A program made the translations under genes and the position numbers. From Utricularia gibba (Eukaryota > Streptophyta > Magnoliopsida > Lamiales > Lentibulariaceae), in NCBI GenBank assembly GCA_002189035.1, contig NEEC01000012.1:2542001-2606000 (forward strand): DNA of 64,000 nt. The letters run 5' to 3'. Below the pieces are notes generated by a model. It made no database searches. It was not told the DNA's origin and saw only the letters and a list, made by a program, of their open reading frames with translations. This document shows positions 12,121 to 26,048 of the stretch, in pieces; within the stretch, counting starts at the first letter, position 1; every line of letters begins with the position of its first letter.

Positions 12121-12826
12121 TCCCATGTGGGAAGCACCTTGAAATGTATATAAATTTAATCTGGAAACTCTAACTGTAGTCAGACTCAGATCCCATCATC
12201 ATGTGTATTGCATCTCCAGTAGGGAACCTATCAAAGAATCACATATCATCAGTTTGCACATTACTCTGTATTGATGCGGTGCATCTTCTCTGGGTATAGT
12301 GAATATTCACTAAAACACATCTCCCTTTGTTTTCTCTGCAGCACCAAAACCATTATTTTGAGATTTGGTGCTTGTGCACATTCGTAGTCAGTAACACCTT
12401 ACCGTCCATGTGTGTCCTCACTGTTCTTCCTCGATATCAGTCGGTGAAGACTTCAGATCTGGTCACTCACCGACGCTGAAAATGAAAAAAATAAAAATAC
12501 GTTCAAACCAGCAACAGGAAACGGTGGTTGTGGTGGAGCCATGATTATTGAGTGTTGTTAGAATGTACACAAGAAGCAAACATCTCACATGATATACACC
12601 GAGCAACCAAAAAATGGTTGCCCTGTCTCCCTCAAAGCACAGCTCATACCCATTTACTATGCATCTTACGTCTCAAATTATTAGCTTCATCCATCAATTA
12701 TTTCAAAATCCAACATCACGCTATTAAACTTGATATATTCCCCTTCATCTTCCACAAGCTCACTCCAGTCTATCCTGGATCCAGAGAAAGCTTTGATCAT
12801 TAGAAAAAAACACTAGCTGTGGAAAA
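12121..12826. other. Spacer, beta-tubulin promoter side
   Basis: No gene is seen. The last few hundred bases should include the promoter and leader of the beta-tubulin gene; I could not pick out a convincing TATA box. Confidence 0.5.
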
Positions 12827-14330
<1,504 letters not shown>

Positions 14331-14946
14331 ACTGCAGCAACCGACACCGACGGAAGATCTAGACGTCGATGTTAACGGCGTTAACGTCTCTACTTTGGAT
14401 TGGTTTGCGTGATCTGCGGCACCCGTGCTCCCTCTGGTGGTCAATTATGACGGCGTGAACTCTCGAATTCCGTTTGTGATGTGTGTGGCATACAAATAAA
14501 ATAAACCCTCAAAACCAAAAAAATTCAATTTTCTTTTTTTTGTTTATTGTAATCAATATGCTTGTATAATTAAACATCCCACACCGACATTCATTAGAAA
14601 CCCTAAATTGAAATCCACATCAAATTCAAATTCAAATTAAAACTTCAACATCACAAACCCCACCAAATTTCCAGAAGTGTACACGTCCCAATTCCCTACG
14701 GCGACTTCGATTATATTAAAATAATTTTACATTTAAAAAACCAAGATTTATATCATCTTATCCTTCCATCTAACCATACATAGAAAAAAACATCAATTAT
14801 TGGTATGAAATTGATCATTCTCATGTATTGGGAGTGAAATGAATGTTTTCATTGCCAAAACAAAATATTTGTAGTGTTTGCAGCATTTATTGTACAAGAG
14901 TGTGCTGATTTTCGCACTGATGAATTAAAGAATCAAGAAGTTTTAT
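14331..14946. other. Convergent 3' spacer
   Basis: This is the space between the ends of the beta-tubulin and WAT1-related genes. It is AT-rich and presumably holds both 3' untranslated regions. No further gene is seen. Confidence 0.6.
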
Positions 14947-16573
14947 TTACTCCTCCACGACAACATGCACTTGCGCGTTTTTCATGCTTCGCTTGTTCCT
15001 GCTATAAGCTCTCGTAAATCTCGCTTTCTTTTCTTGATTTACAGCTTCGTTTGGCGTCTCATGTTTGGGAGATGATACTGGTAACTCGTCATCGGACGAT
15101 GAAGTTGCATCTGCTTTTGGTTGTTGAGTTGTTGGGAGAACTTCTTCGGGTTTTTGATCCTTCGTCTTCCCCCAGATCACTAGGTAGAGCCCCATCACGA
15201 TCACCAAAGCTCCACTCACTCTGCAAAATTTGATTGCTAAAAGGTTAGATACGGTGGGTTTTGATGTTATGGAGTGAATTGTGTATCTGTAGAATACGTA
15301 CTTTCCGACGGTCATTTGCTCGGCGAAGATGAAAGAGCTCAGAATGGCGACGATGACCATGCTGAGAGGGTTGAAGGCGGTCACGAAAACGGGTCCCTTC
15401 TCGTTCATGATGACGCCGGAGAGATAGTAAGTGATGCCGGAAGAGACAATTCCCTGCACAAAATCAGCAGAGACAACAATTTAGGCCTCCCCACCGGAAA
15501 AAATGGTGATTTATGAATCTTGGAAATGTCTGGATTCTTACCCCGTAGACATACGCCAAAAGCTTGGCATCCAATCTGAGGATCCAGATGGCGGTGTTGT
15601 TCCTCTCCACGATGAAGGCGACGACGGTGCCCATCAGCGACCCGAATCCGCAGACCATAGCGGTCAGCGACATGCCGGCGCCGTAAGATTTCAAGGTGAT
15701 CGCCTGAAGAATGTAGAAGAGGGCGTAGCAGAAGCAGCCTGCTCCGATCATGAGAGCGCCCTTGATGGGATCAGGATGGTCATTGGGATTCGCAGAAGCG
15801 TGTGCGTTATTTGGCGCATGAGTCCACGGGAGCCCAATTGTTTGGCCTCTGATCATGGTCATGATCATCGCCCCTCCCAGAGCAACCGCCGTCCCGAGAA
15901 TCTTCGCGTAGGTTGAAGACTTTTTGAAGTTCAGTTTCTCGATTCTGTAGAAAGAGTTTTCCATCTTTAAGCAAGCAGTTCTGTGTAGAAGATCGGCTAA
16001 CGATTTTGATTCAGATTCAATTTCTGAAGCTCACCGGAGAATCCAAGCCATCACGAAAGTGATCGCCGGAATAAGATTGCATAGCGCGGAGGTGACGGTG
16101 GCCGTTGTATACCTCATTCCAGCGTAGAACATGTTCTGCCCGATCACCGGACTGTTCAAAGAGAAGAAACTCAGAACTTCTGCTCATGAACTAAATGAAA
16201 AAAGAAAAAAGAAAAAAAAACCAGAATACTCACTCTAGCAAGCCGAGGAGCAGAATCTTGATGAACACCGTAAGAGTCATCGCCGGTCTAGACTTCCTGC
16301 AGAACCACAAACAACAACCCATTAGCTAATCCAACAACAACAGCAGAAATCCTCTCTGCTCATCCTATTTCCAATTCCAACTAACCTCTCAAAGATGAGG
16401 GCGAAGGGGATGAAAAGGGCAGCTGCGATGCCATTCCTGTACACAGAAAACACATAATGGCTGCTTCCCTGGTTCAACGCCGCCTTCGCGACGATTGCGA
16501 ACCCGGCGCTGCCGAACTGCAGGAAGATGACCCCGAGGTAGGGCCTGATTTTGTTGAGGAACTTGGATGACAT
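14947..16573 (-). CDS. WAT1-related EamA transporter (UMAMIT family)
   Basis: Six exons (16573-16386, 16296-16234, 16151-16035, 15944-15542, 15453-15302, 15220-14947) give 398 residues, normal for this family. Ten hydrophobic spans in two EamA halves are visible, beginning PYLGVIFLQFGSAGFAIVAK. Family signatures include PVIGQNMFYAGMRYT in exon 3 and FNPLSMVIVAILSSF in exon 5. Relatives move amino acids or auxin across plasma or vacuolar membranes; the substrate here cannot be read from sequence. The fourth exon starts after CTACAG at 15945, giving ILRIEKLNFKK; an ATG 20 bp farther upstream belongs to the intron. The cytosolic tail is basic and Ser-rich. Confidence 0.93.
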
Positions 16574-18333
16574 GCTCGTGGAGAAGAGGGAGCTCGTGAA
16601 ACTCAGAGAAGATGAGAAGATGCGTTTGGTTATGAATCTCCACCCTCAAGTGAACCAGGTACTTATAAATCTCAGAGGCGGAGAAACTTCGTGGAGTCAA
16701 GTGCAGTAAAACATGGCGAGCTTTTAAAATACAACAGAATACGTTCTTGGACCAGATTTTGCTGTCTGGTCCGCCAGCCATCGTACTCTGTCATTTATCC
16801 TCATCATATATCATTAAAATATACTTTTTTTAAATCAAAATATTTCAATTATATTATACTTTTATATGCTACTTTTTTAGTATAAAATTCTTCCAATTTT
16901 TGAAATATTTCATTTATTAAGAAATATGGGCATGTTTGGTTAAAAGTAAAGGGATGAAGATGTTTAGTTTATTAAGGATTATATATGTATTTATTTGAAA
17001 GTTAATATTTTTATCCAACTCTTCTTTAGGATTTATTTTTTCATACTTTTAAAAAACTTTTATACGAACCACATAAAATATAATCTATATCCATTCAAAC
17101 ATGTCCAAATTGATCAAATTAACATAGTCTATATGTATGATTTATAAAATAATTATAATTATAATGAAATTATTTATTATTTATTAATTAGATGAGGTTT
17201 TAATTCTATGGCTCAACTCACGTGGACAATGATGAGTAGCACATTTTTGTCTTAAAATTCAGCCCTACTGCGCATGAATCGGAATTCTCCTCTGGCTGCG
17301 CCGGAAAGTTCGTAGTCTTGACCGGGGGTCCGGTGGGGGATGCGTACGGTCTGATGTTGAGTACTTTTTTTTTTGACATGCTTCATTTATTTATTTATTT
17401 ATATTCAAGGATAAACAAAAACGTCAACAGTCAACTAGTGGAGTCTTCCTTCTGAAGTGGAGTGCTGCTATTCTTGGTCTTCGATGCCGGCCGCTGTCCC
17501 AAGGCCGAGCTGGTTCAGTGGGCTTAATTATGTTGGGCCGAGTCCATTGAATGTAAGGCCCCATCCAAAAAAGAATGGCAGCGCTACGTTAGACTAATCA
17601 TATATTGGTTATCATCCTGAGGGAGGATAAGATCAAGTAAAGTGAATACGTAAAACTTGTATGAGGCTTTTTCGCCGAAAGGATATAATGTAAAATCGTG
17701 AGATTTGAGTGTTCAAAATGAATAATATTATAAAAGATGATAATGGGTCGTAAAATTAATATAAGATAAACGGTATTGTCACGATATACTATATTAGTTA
17801 AGAATCTAAGAGAAAATGTAATTAAAAATAAAGATATATTTCTAATTTCATATGAGATATTTTTTTTAAAAGAAAAAAAAATATAAAACTATTAAGATTG
17901 TATATCTGAAACTAACAATATCATGCAAAACGTAAGTGAGTCGTTACATTCTATTTAATTATTAACTTACGTCTCCAATTTTTTATTTTTATACTTTTTA
18001 AAAATTGAAGATAAATTTATTGCGTGAATTATTATTAAGAGAACATCTTTATTATCATATAATTTCTTTTAAAAAATTATAAAAAAATTTTATTTTATTT
18101 ATTATTTATACTTTTCGAAAAAAATCATTTTCAAAATGTGCATGGCATATAGATTAGGGTTGGAAATTTTGGGATTTCTCGCTGTAACTGTAATTTTTTT
18201 CCGACGACCGGCTGGTTACCGGGAAGATTCATCATCTCAGAGGTGTCTTATGGATAACGAAAACAACACGCATGAAGAAACAACATCCGCAGTATCAAAG
18301 AGGAGAGAACGATCAAGGAGCAAAAGATTTCTT
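16574..18333. other. AT-rich spacer
   Basis: The sequence is mostly AT-rich, with an (ATTT)n stretch near 17385-17400 and a less AT-rich patch at about 17270-17560 with no recognisable coding content. The first few hundred bases should be the promoter of the WAT1-related gene. Nothing else is recognised. Confidence 0.55.
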
Positions 18334-19424
18334 TCAGGTGAACTTGCAAGCATCCTTTTTGAACTTGATAGGCTTGTTGCTGGCTGAATCGACGGTCATC
18401 TGGCAAAAAACCCTTCTCCGGTGTGTCGTTCGAACTAGTTTTCCTACGATATCTCCTTTGGATATAAGTTCAAAACTCAATGCTAATGGTACCTGCAGGG
18501 GTCCTCGATAGATGGTAAATTTGAGCCAGCTCCGTACAGGGGAACCTTCGTTCCTTCTATCTGCACCATCACATTCTTGTGGCTTTTTCTTGGTTGGAAG
18601 TAGTTGTGGAACTGTACCATCACTATAGTCAGAACAACTATTGTTGGTTTGTGTGGATTGATATTCAGTTTTTTTTAAAGAAGATACCTTTCCAGTGGCA
18701 ACAACGATCTCGGAATAGACGAGGTCCACAGAAGGTGCGCTGAGATGCATTCCATAGAATGTAGCTGGATTGTATACAGTGATCCTCAATGTTCCGTTAA
18801 TATTCAACATCTTTGTAGGAACTCCTGTGAAGTCTGCGCCTGAGCCAATGTAGAAATTGTTGACAGTGAAGCTCTGCAGAAACCAGGGGAATTGGAATGA
18901 ATTAGTAGTGAATCTTGATCGTTGAGTCACAGAAAAGAATGAAGTTGATAAGTTACCCTGACAGCAATCACAGGCTTGTAGTTTCTTCCAGCGCCCCATA
19001 TGATCAAGCAGAAAACTGTGAACAGCAAGACAAATCCAAGAAAAGCCATCAGAGCTTGACACCTTCTTGTCAACTTTTTCTCCTCTTCATACTCATCATA
19101 GATCCCCTCTTCCATAATCACATCACACTCAGGCCACCCTTTATCATTTCTTTTCCGGCCGCCGTTTTTCCGGCCAGAAGAGGACCTAAAGATGCCGGAG
19201 AATCGGCTGGCCGATGAGTTTCTGGAATGGCGGCCGAATGAAGGGTGTGATGGAGACTCCATGGGACTGTTGAAACTTGGAGTTGCATGCATGGTTGAGG
19301 ACTTATCTCCATCATGAGAATCCCTTGATGGACTCTGCACATAGTACGCCGCTCTCTTTGGAGATCTTGGAGGAGATGATGTAGCTATGCTTGTGACATC
19401 CGACTCAGACTTTGTATGCTGCAT
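18334..19424 (-). pseudogene. LEA2-domain membrane protein, frameshifted in last exon
   Basis: Exons 19424-18957, 18873-18688 and 18611-18334 encode a plant LEA2/NHL-like protein. The Ser-rich cytosolic N-terminus has the family motif YYVQSPSRDSHDGDKSS. One membrane span follows (MAFLGFVLLFTVFCLIIWG), then a LEA2 domain (SFTVNNFYIGSGADFTGVP). In the last exon the expected YFQPRKSH and KVPLYGAG stretch is in one frame and the expected SFELISKGDIVGKLV stretch in another. The switch falls at a run of four G (18498-18501, + strand); one base more would make the domain continuous. The frame that reads through the intron by chance is not the real protein. This is either a true frameshift allele or an assembly error. 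Relatives are predicted plasma-membrane stress proteins without defined biochemistry. Confidence 0.8.
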
Positions 19425-20185
19425 TTTGTCAATACAACTTCCTTCTTGTTTTCAAAAAGATTCAATTGATCACAGAGCAGTATCCATTGTCGGCTCTTAT
19501 TCAGATGCCTCCTCAAACACACTGAGCACAAGGATTCTGCTACAGACACCCACAAAATGAATCATTCATTTCCAATCAAATTTCAGTAATCATGCTGCAA
19601 ACAAAAATGGGGAAAAAGGCCAAAGATGGAATGTTCATCCTATTCCATGAAAACCCAGAAAGGAAAAGATGCAACTTTGCTTCAATCCAAAGCAATCAAA
19701 GCCATTGAAACTAAACAAAACACACCCCAATTGAGAAATCACACCCAGAGTCAAAAGATTACCAAGAAAACGCCCAGGTTGAGGTCTGATTTGAGCTCGC
19801 AGCTTTGTGGCGATGGAGACGAAGGAGAAAGCCAATAGAAAGAATGGTTGGATTCGGAGAGTGTCGGCAGCGGGTAGTCCAGTCACTTGCAAGCTGGTGG
19901 GCCTCTTTTCACACCATGGTTTTGGAATATGTAGTTGTCGTCAACCACAAAACTCAGAACTTGCATTGAATAAAATTATTTGAGAGGTTGATGTTGACGA
20001 TGGCATTTTGGCAGTTTTCACGAGTAAAAGTTCTGCATATTTTCTGTGTGTGACCACAAGATTTTGCTTTTCCGAAATGCGTTAGTTAGATAGAAAACTA
20101 CTGATAGTCGCTACTTAAAGGAACACGCGACTGAATCCAAAATAGGCGTAAATCGATTGTATCGCCTGGTTTCAAGGCTGCGAAA
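19425..20185. other. Shared promoter region of divergent LEA2 and RPS17 genes
   Basis: These two genes start back to back about 760 bp apart. The interval has no recognisable exon, although a leader intron of the LEA2 gene could lie at 19425-19850. Confidence 0.5.
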
Positions 20186-20638
20186 ATGGTGATTCTGTCA
20201 TGTTCGTCGATTCTCCAACTCAAGCCCCTTTCGCTCGCCAATCCTTTCCTTCATGGCTCCGCCGTCCGCACGGCAAGCTATTCTTTTCCTTCGTCTTCAG
20301 GTGGGCAGCAGCCGATGGAGATAAAGGCAATGCGGTCATTGCAAGGAAAAGTCGTTTGCTCCACCAACGATAAGACGGTGGCGGTGGAAGTTGTCCGCCT
20401 GGCTCCCCACCCCAAGTACAAGCGCCGCGTGAAGAAGAAGAAGACGTATCAGGCTCATGACCCCCTGAATCAGTTCAAGGTTGGGGATTTTGTTCGCCTC
20501 GAAAAGCACCGACCCATTAGCAAGACTAAGACCTTTTGGGTCATTCCCGCCGGGAGAAAAACTAATGCAGAAGCTCGACCAGAGGATGATGCAAATCCAC
20601 TGCAGGAGCTATCCATTCCTATGGAGTCGGCAAGTTGA
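20186..20638 (+). CDS. RPS17: Plastid 30S ribosomal protein S17, nuclear-encoded
   Basis: An intronless 150-codon frame begins with a Ser-rich, acid-poor chloroplast transit peptide of about 45 residues. The uS17 core follows: MRSLQGKVVCSTNDKTVAVE, HPKYKRRVKKKKTYQAHD, and VGDFVRLEKHRPISKTK. S17 binds 16S rRNA as a primary assembly protein of the chloroplast small subunit. The C-terminal acidic extension is typical of plant plastid S17. The gene is divergently arranged with the LEA2-like gene. Confidence 0.95.
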   Translation: MVILSCSSILQLKPLSLANPFLHGSAVRTASYSFPSSSGGQQPMEIKAMRSLQGKVVCSTNDKTVAVEVVRLAPHPKYKRRVKKKKTYQAHDPLNQFKVGDFVRLEKHRPISKTKTFWVIPAGRKTNAEARPEDDANPLQELSIPMESAS

Positions 20639-21299
20639 AAATGCTTTTGTGGGTTCTGTTGGTATTGATGCCTTATGGTGCCCGTAGTATGCAATTTAAT
20701 TTTGCAATTGAGTTCGGCGTTGATGATAGAACCCCCTGTTTCTTTTTCCACTAGATTCAATCTTTGAGCTGCAAATTTTTCATTCATCAGCATGCAAGAT
20801 ATGATGGATATTCATTGAAACTACTGACTCTATGAGGATTTTGGTCGAAGAAGAGATGCTGTAGGTGTGATGAAATGATAAGATTTGAATTTCAAACTTC
20901 TTGAGATCTGAATTTAACTTCATTTAACGTCCCTCCCATGAATCCTTAAACCTCAATCCACTTGTCTTGCTTCATTAATACTCAGGATCGCCGCCCTTCT
21001 CTGCTACAATTTCATTCAATTTGCATCTTCCTTCACTGAGTGATGTGTTGTTTTGAGGATCAGTTGACCAAGCCATAGATCATGGTATTCACATGCTGTT
21101 GACTTTCGCCTTTTGGATATTCGAAAATGATATTGCTTCCATTGTAGTTCATGGTACAGTTAGATTGTCGATCTATTGGTACCTGGTAGCTTGAACTCCC
21201 AAATACTCTAAGATGCTAGCTTTAATAGCTATATTGATTTGCTGCCCGTTTCCTATTTCCGGTACCGGAGTAGAGTTGCTATGTAGCTTTATGCAATGA
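20639..21299. other. Spacer upstream of truncated golgin gene
   Basis: This interval holds the 3' end of the RPS17 gene and unassigned sequence. I looked here for N-terminal exons of golgin candidate 5 and found none. Confidence 0.55.
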
Positions 21300-23992
21300 A
21301 TGTTGCACAGAGAGATTTTATTGATAATGACGATGGAAATTCATGTTAAGATAAATATTCCATCTCTCAAGTGTGTGGAGTATGACGCTCAGCTACAGGG
21401 GGGGTCAGAACTGTTTGAACCGTGCCGTGGATCTATGGGTGGTGAAGGTGCTTACGAGGCGTTAGAAAGGAGTCGTTTGTCAAGCCAGATATTTGCGGTT
21501 GAGGGAGAACCATTCAACACCCATGATGGGAAAGCTGTCAAAGATGTAGAACTTGTAGATGAAGTTGTTGCAGTTGATAAGGAAACTGGTTCAGCTATGG
21601 CTTCTATTCCTGCTGAAGTGATGGAACAGATGCACTTCCAGGTTTGAGCATTGTGATTGTTATTCTCTGCTTTGAATCTTGAAGTGACATCTCCTTGTTT
21701 TTTGCTGTTCTTTGACAGGAGGAAGAAGCATGTGAAATCAGGAGTGCAAGACCAGTGTATGTAGCAACTGATGCAGCTGAAAGTTTAGGAGCTGGTGATA
21801 AGAATGAGGAGGAAATTAAAATGGAGCGTTTCCTCAGAGAGGCCAGGGATCGTGAAATCATCCTGGTGCGAACACTTGAAGAGCTAAGGCTAACTTTGAG
21901 TCGAACGCAAGAAGAGGTTTAGTTGCCAACCTGATAGAACTCATTGTTTTATTTTCTGATGATCAAGGTTCAATCTTTTTCTGCAGGCAGTTCACAAAGA
22001 AGATATGTTTCGTCGGGATATTGAAGACCTTCAAAAGCAATACCAAGTACTTCCAACTATCTTTAGTTGCCTTCTTCTTCTATAACCTCTGTAAGTGGTT
22101 GAAATCTCTGAAATCGAACTGATCTCAAACGCAGGCTAGTCGAAGGCAGTGTGAGGAGTTAATAAGCCAGGCTCCTGATTTCAACAGGCCCCTTTTGAGG
22201 CAATTTGAAGCAATGCAGGTTTGAAACTGTAATAGCCTACTCCTTCAACCTTGTATTAGCTTCTCATATGAATCAATTCGTTGACTTTAGGAAACAATTG
22301 CAAAAAGAGCTGAGACTTGGGCTGCTGTTGAAAGAACTCTCAAATTAAGGCTTCAGGTATCAGAACATCTTCTCTTAAATGCTCTTTTTGCTCCCTGATC
22401 ACCCTTCTAGTGTTTCCTTAACATGCAGGAAGCCGAGGCTAAGGCAGCAGCAGCGGAAGAAAAGGAGAGCTATGCTACTGAGCGTTTAACTCAAACGCTA
22501 GCTCGATTAAATGTCATGGAAACTCAGGTTTTCTATCCCCATCAATGACTTGAATTGTTACACAGATAGTTTTTGGGAAGATCTGGTTTATTGATGATAT
22601 GCTTAAAGCAGTTGTCAAGTTTGAGAACTGAGCAAACACAGTTGAGAAGATATCTTGAAAAGGAGAGGCAGGAGGCAGCAGACCATAGGCTGAAGTGCCT
22701 TGCTTTGAAGAGAGAATTGGAAGCTAAAAGAGTATGCATCAATCAACTGGATGAGGAAATTCGTCGGCTCAAGAGAAAGCATGAAAAGGAGCTACTTGAT
22801 GCACAGGGACGCCATGAACGGTTGCAACAAGTATATGCTCCATTTATGCCTCTTCTCTTTATGGGTTATATACCCTTCGTAACTCATGATCTTCAGCAGG
22901 AGCTAAAGCAAGAAATGGCTTCCTACCTTGTTGCCCCTGTTTCACCGGGTCGAAGTCTCTTGAAAGTTACTGCTGCACTTGAAGATGGTGTGTTAGTTCA
23001 ACTGTGTATGCAGGCCTAACTTGTTTATTCATAGGTTGGTGATCATCTTCTTCTGTCAGGCTCGGCGTCCCACCCTTCTAGCCTGAGCTGCATAGGAGAA
23101 AGCTCTTTCCGTCGAACAATAGTGGGCACATTTGATAATGGGATCACAAGGAAAGTGGAAGAGGACTCAGAGAGTCTTCTTTTCACCGTAAGCATGACAT
23201 CTAGCGCAGTTGAAAATGGCCATTCTTACCAGGAAGGAAAGCTTGCTTGTTCCATGTCCAGATCGGTAACAAAAATTTCTGTTTCTCTTACTTCTATATG
23301 CTGGTTTAATATTTTTTGCAATCCCCACAGGCGTCTGTAGAATCCATTCGTGACAATCTTGCACAGAAACTGTCTAAGGTGACTGCACAGGTGATCCTCT
23401 CAACTCCAACTTTTCACCCAGCTGCACATCATCTTCCTGCTTTGAGCTAAGCAGCTGTGTTTCAGCAGTGCGAGAAACTGAAAGCAGAGACCGCTGCACT
23501 ACCTGGCATGCGAGCTGAGCTAAAAGCTCTCAAGCTTAAACACTCTGTCGCTCTAGAGCTGATTGGAGAGCGTGATGAAGAGGTACTACCTTTTGCACGC
23601 ATACGCAGCATCACCACACCTGGAAAAAGTAACTCCTGCCAAGGACCACACTTTCCACAAACTGATATCATGATGCTTCCTACCCCATTCACAGATCCTT
23701 GGTTTCTTATTTTCATGTTTGGAAAACATGAAAACACGTCCCAATATTGTCTTTGAGGGTGTCTCCAACATTTTAAGGTGTGTTTTCGTGTAGTTGGAAG
23801 TGCTTCGTGAGGACATGGTTGAAATGAAGAACATGTACGCAAAGCAAGTGAATCAGCTAATGGACAAGGTAACAACACAGCTTGCTCAAATGAACTATGA
23901 GTTGTGCTCACTGCAGAAACTGGTTTACTTCTTTTTTTCTCCTACAGATCAGAGTACTCTCTTCTGAGACAAGCATTGCTTCTTCACTATGA
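21300..23992 (+). CDS. N-terminally truncated golgin candidate 5 / TMF-like coiled-coil protein
   Basis: Thirteen exons join in phase: 21300-21641, 21719-21916, 21987-22046, 22135-22218, 22291-22356, 22429-22527, 22612-22830, 22900-22987, 23060-23265, 23331-23390, 23469-23582, 23794-23868 and 23948-23992 (551 residues). From exon 3 on the protein follows the C-terminal half of plant GC5, a Golgi-rim coiled-coil tether related to TMF. Matching stretches include RPLLRQFEAMQETIAKRAE, ASVESIRDNLAQKLSKVTAQ and ALELIGERDEEV. Full-length GC5 is much longer and starts with an amphipathic WFSGK-type segment, which is absent here. The first exon has no known counterpart and its start is uncertain. Two acceptors are CAGCAG pairs (before 22900 and 23469). 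All remaining splice sites are intact, so it may be expressed as a headless paralogue. Confidence 0.78.
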
Positions 23993-25808
23993 GAGAGCTA
24001 TCTCATGTACAACATAGCTTTTTTTCTTTTGGAGAACTTGGAATAATCATCCATGCTCGGGATCACAGAAGAAACACCAAAACATCGTTTGCAGCACTGA
24101 GAATAAAGAGAGATCCGTATTATATACATGGTCGCATCGGGGCAGGAGCCCAATCATGTCATTACATTTCCTAAACTAGTTATCTTAGTACAGACAGTTT
24201 CCCATTTGGTGAATAATTTTATCTTCGAATTCCGACATGAACACCATCAAAATGCAAACAACGCACACATGGCTCCACTCATACACCCATAGCACAATCC
24301 CTCATCGCCCCATCATCGTTCAACTAAAACTCACCCAAAAACTCACTATCTCCTGACCTGCACGCAGGCAAGAGCCATCCCCCCAGCACAACCTGAAACT
24401 TCTTCAGTTCAAAACTCACCCAGAACCCCCTACACATCCATTCAGACACACAAGTTCTTCTTCGATGCAAGGAGCGTGGGACGTGGAAGTATATACAGTA
24501 TACAGTCTACACACACATCAGAAAAAAAAAAAAAAAAAAGGAATGCCTGTCGGAGCCTGCGCCAGAGGGATCTGATGCAATGAGTTAGCTTGACCGCCCC
24601 TCGTCTGAGAGTTCACGCACGCTCGAGTGCTTTTAAGATCTACCCTGTAATGATTCGAGCATGTTCGTAAGAAAGTGAAAAAAAAAACACTCATTCAACA
24701 TGATATCCCAGCTGGTCCAAAGTGCCAGCGTACGGACGATTTTTATTTTGTTTTTAATTTCAATTAAAAAGTTGGACATTAAAAAAAGAAAAACTTTTGA
24801 ATTAAATTTTGTACACCTGTCCCCGGTATGGGCAAAGACAGAACGGGGAGGACTCGGACAACAGTGTCCCCCATCAACATATTTTATTCTTAATATTATT
24901 AAAAATTCGGTAACTATTATTCAATTAAATGATTTATTCGTATTTTATTTAGCCATCGTGAACCGGATTTTCTCATATTTAATTTTTTTTGTAGACAGTT
25001 TAGGACATCATCAACCCGGACCGTTTTAGAACAAACAATCCGCAAATTGGCACGTGTGATAAATTGTAAAGACAGGTGGTAGACCCTTTGACCAGGCCAT
25101 CATTACTATAATTATCCATTGTTCGTCCTGACGCTCCGATTCCGGTGGATTCGGGTTTGGGCTGCTTATCTTTCGGGTCGACCCGATTTGGATGTTCTGG
25201 TTAGAACACGAACGAATCAGCAGGTAAAAATTTAAACAAGCGGGGGTTTTTTTTGTTTTTTTTACTTTTTTACCTTTTGATGGGAACGAGGGGGAAACTT
25301 CATTTTTACTGGGAATGTGTTGCAGCATCGCACGGGTTGTGTTTCTGTGTCCTGTTCATCTACTGCTTTCAGATATTGCGATCATGGACTTTAGTTTGTT
25401 TCCACTGTCTCGGCATTATTTTCTGTGTGCAAGAACAGTAGAATTCGAAGGCATGCTTTTGAGTGAAAAACTGTGAAAAAAAATTCAACTTTGTTTTTAA
25501 TGTTTTCCTAGTTTACAGGGATTTAATTCCTTAAACACGTACAGGGACAAAAAGCTCAACCAAAAACACCCTACAAAATCCTGCTGCTCTCAAAGGTGCA
25601 TTGAATTTTTACCAAAATGACAGCAGACAAAGGGATTTATTGTAGACTGCTGTTTTGTTCTTGCCCCCCGGACAGAGGACTGTTGGTGTGAATTTGACTG
25701 GAATGATTGCTGCGGCTCAATGGGGGGTTAACATTTTTACTGCTTGATCAACCTTGTGGTAATTAACCCCTCTGCACCACCCCAGGGTTAAAATAAGCAA
25801 AATGGCAT

Positions 25809-25834
25809 GGGAAAGGGAAAGGGAAAGGGAAAGG
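25809..25834 (+). repeat. (GGGAAA)4 repeat with G-quadruplex pattern
   Basis: Four GGG runs at 25809, 25815, 25821 and 25827 are each separated by AAA, and GG follows. This matches the simple intramolecular G-quadruplex pattern with three-base loops, on the coding strand about 215 bp upstream of the AUX/IAA start codon. Confidence 0.7.
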
Positions 25835-25941
25835 CCAATGAAGCTTCTTTTCTGTATCACCAAAACCCCCTCTTTTTGGGCACTCCGGCATTCAAGCACT
25901 GCACCCAATAAGTAAGCAGCAAGAAAGAGAAAGCTCTCCTG

Positions 25942-25947
25942 TGTCTC
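25942..25947 (+). promoter_or_regulatory. TGTCTC auxin-response-element core
   Basis: TGTCTC, the classical ARF-binding core, lies about 100 bp upstream of the AUX/IAA start codon, probably near the transcription start or in the leader. AUX/IAA genes are usually auxin-induced through such elements. A single hexamer may be chance. Confidence 0.4.
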
Positions 25948-26048
25948 ACTCACTCTCTTCAATCCCTGTGAATCCTCTTCTCAAGTGTATTTCCTTCCTA
26001 CTTTCTTTTTTACTTGTCACGATCATACGTTCTTGCTTGGAGTTCCCC

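Larger units (their letters stand above)
23993..26048. other. Long spacer, promoter region of AUX/IAA gene
   Basis: No gene is recognised. An A-run lies at about 24521-24538, AT-rich DNA at 24690-25010, and a G-box core CACGTG at 25051-25056. The last 300 bp include a (GGGAAA)4 repeat, a TGTCTC element and a GA-rich leader. Confidence 0.55.

Noticed and set aside
15942-15964. WAT1-like exon 4 starting at the ATG near 15964
   Set aside because: That start would break phase with exon 3; the acceptor after CTACAG restores ILRIEKLN.
18612-18687. Read-through frame across LEA2 intron 2
   Set aside because: It is open by chance; the conserved YFQPRKSH block is in the other frame after a normal GT-AG intron.
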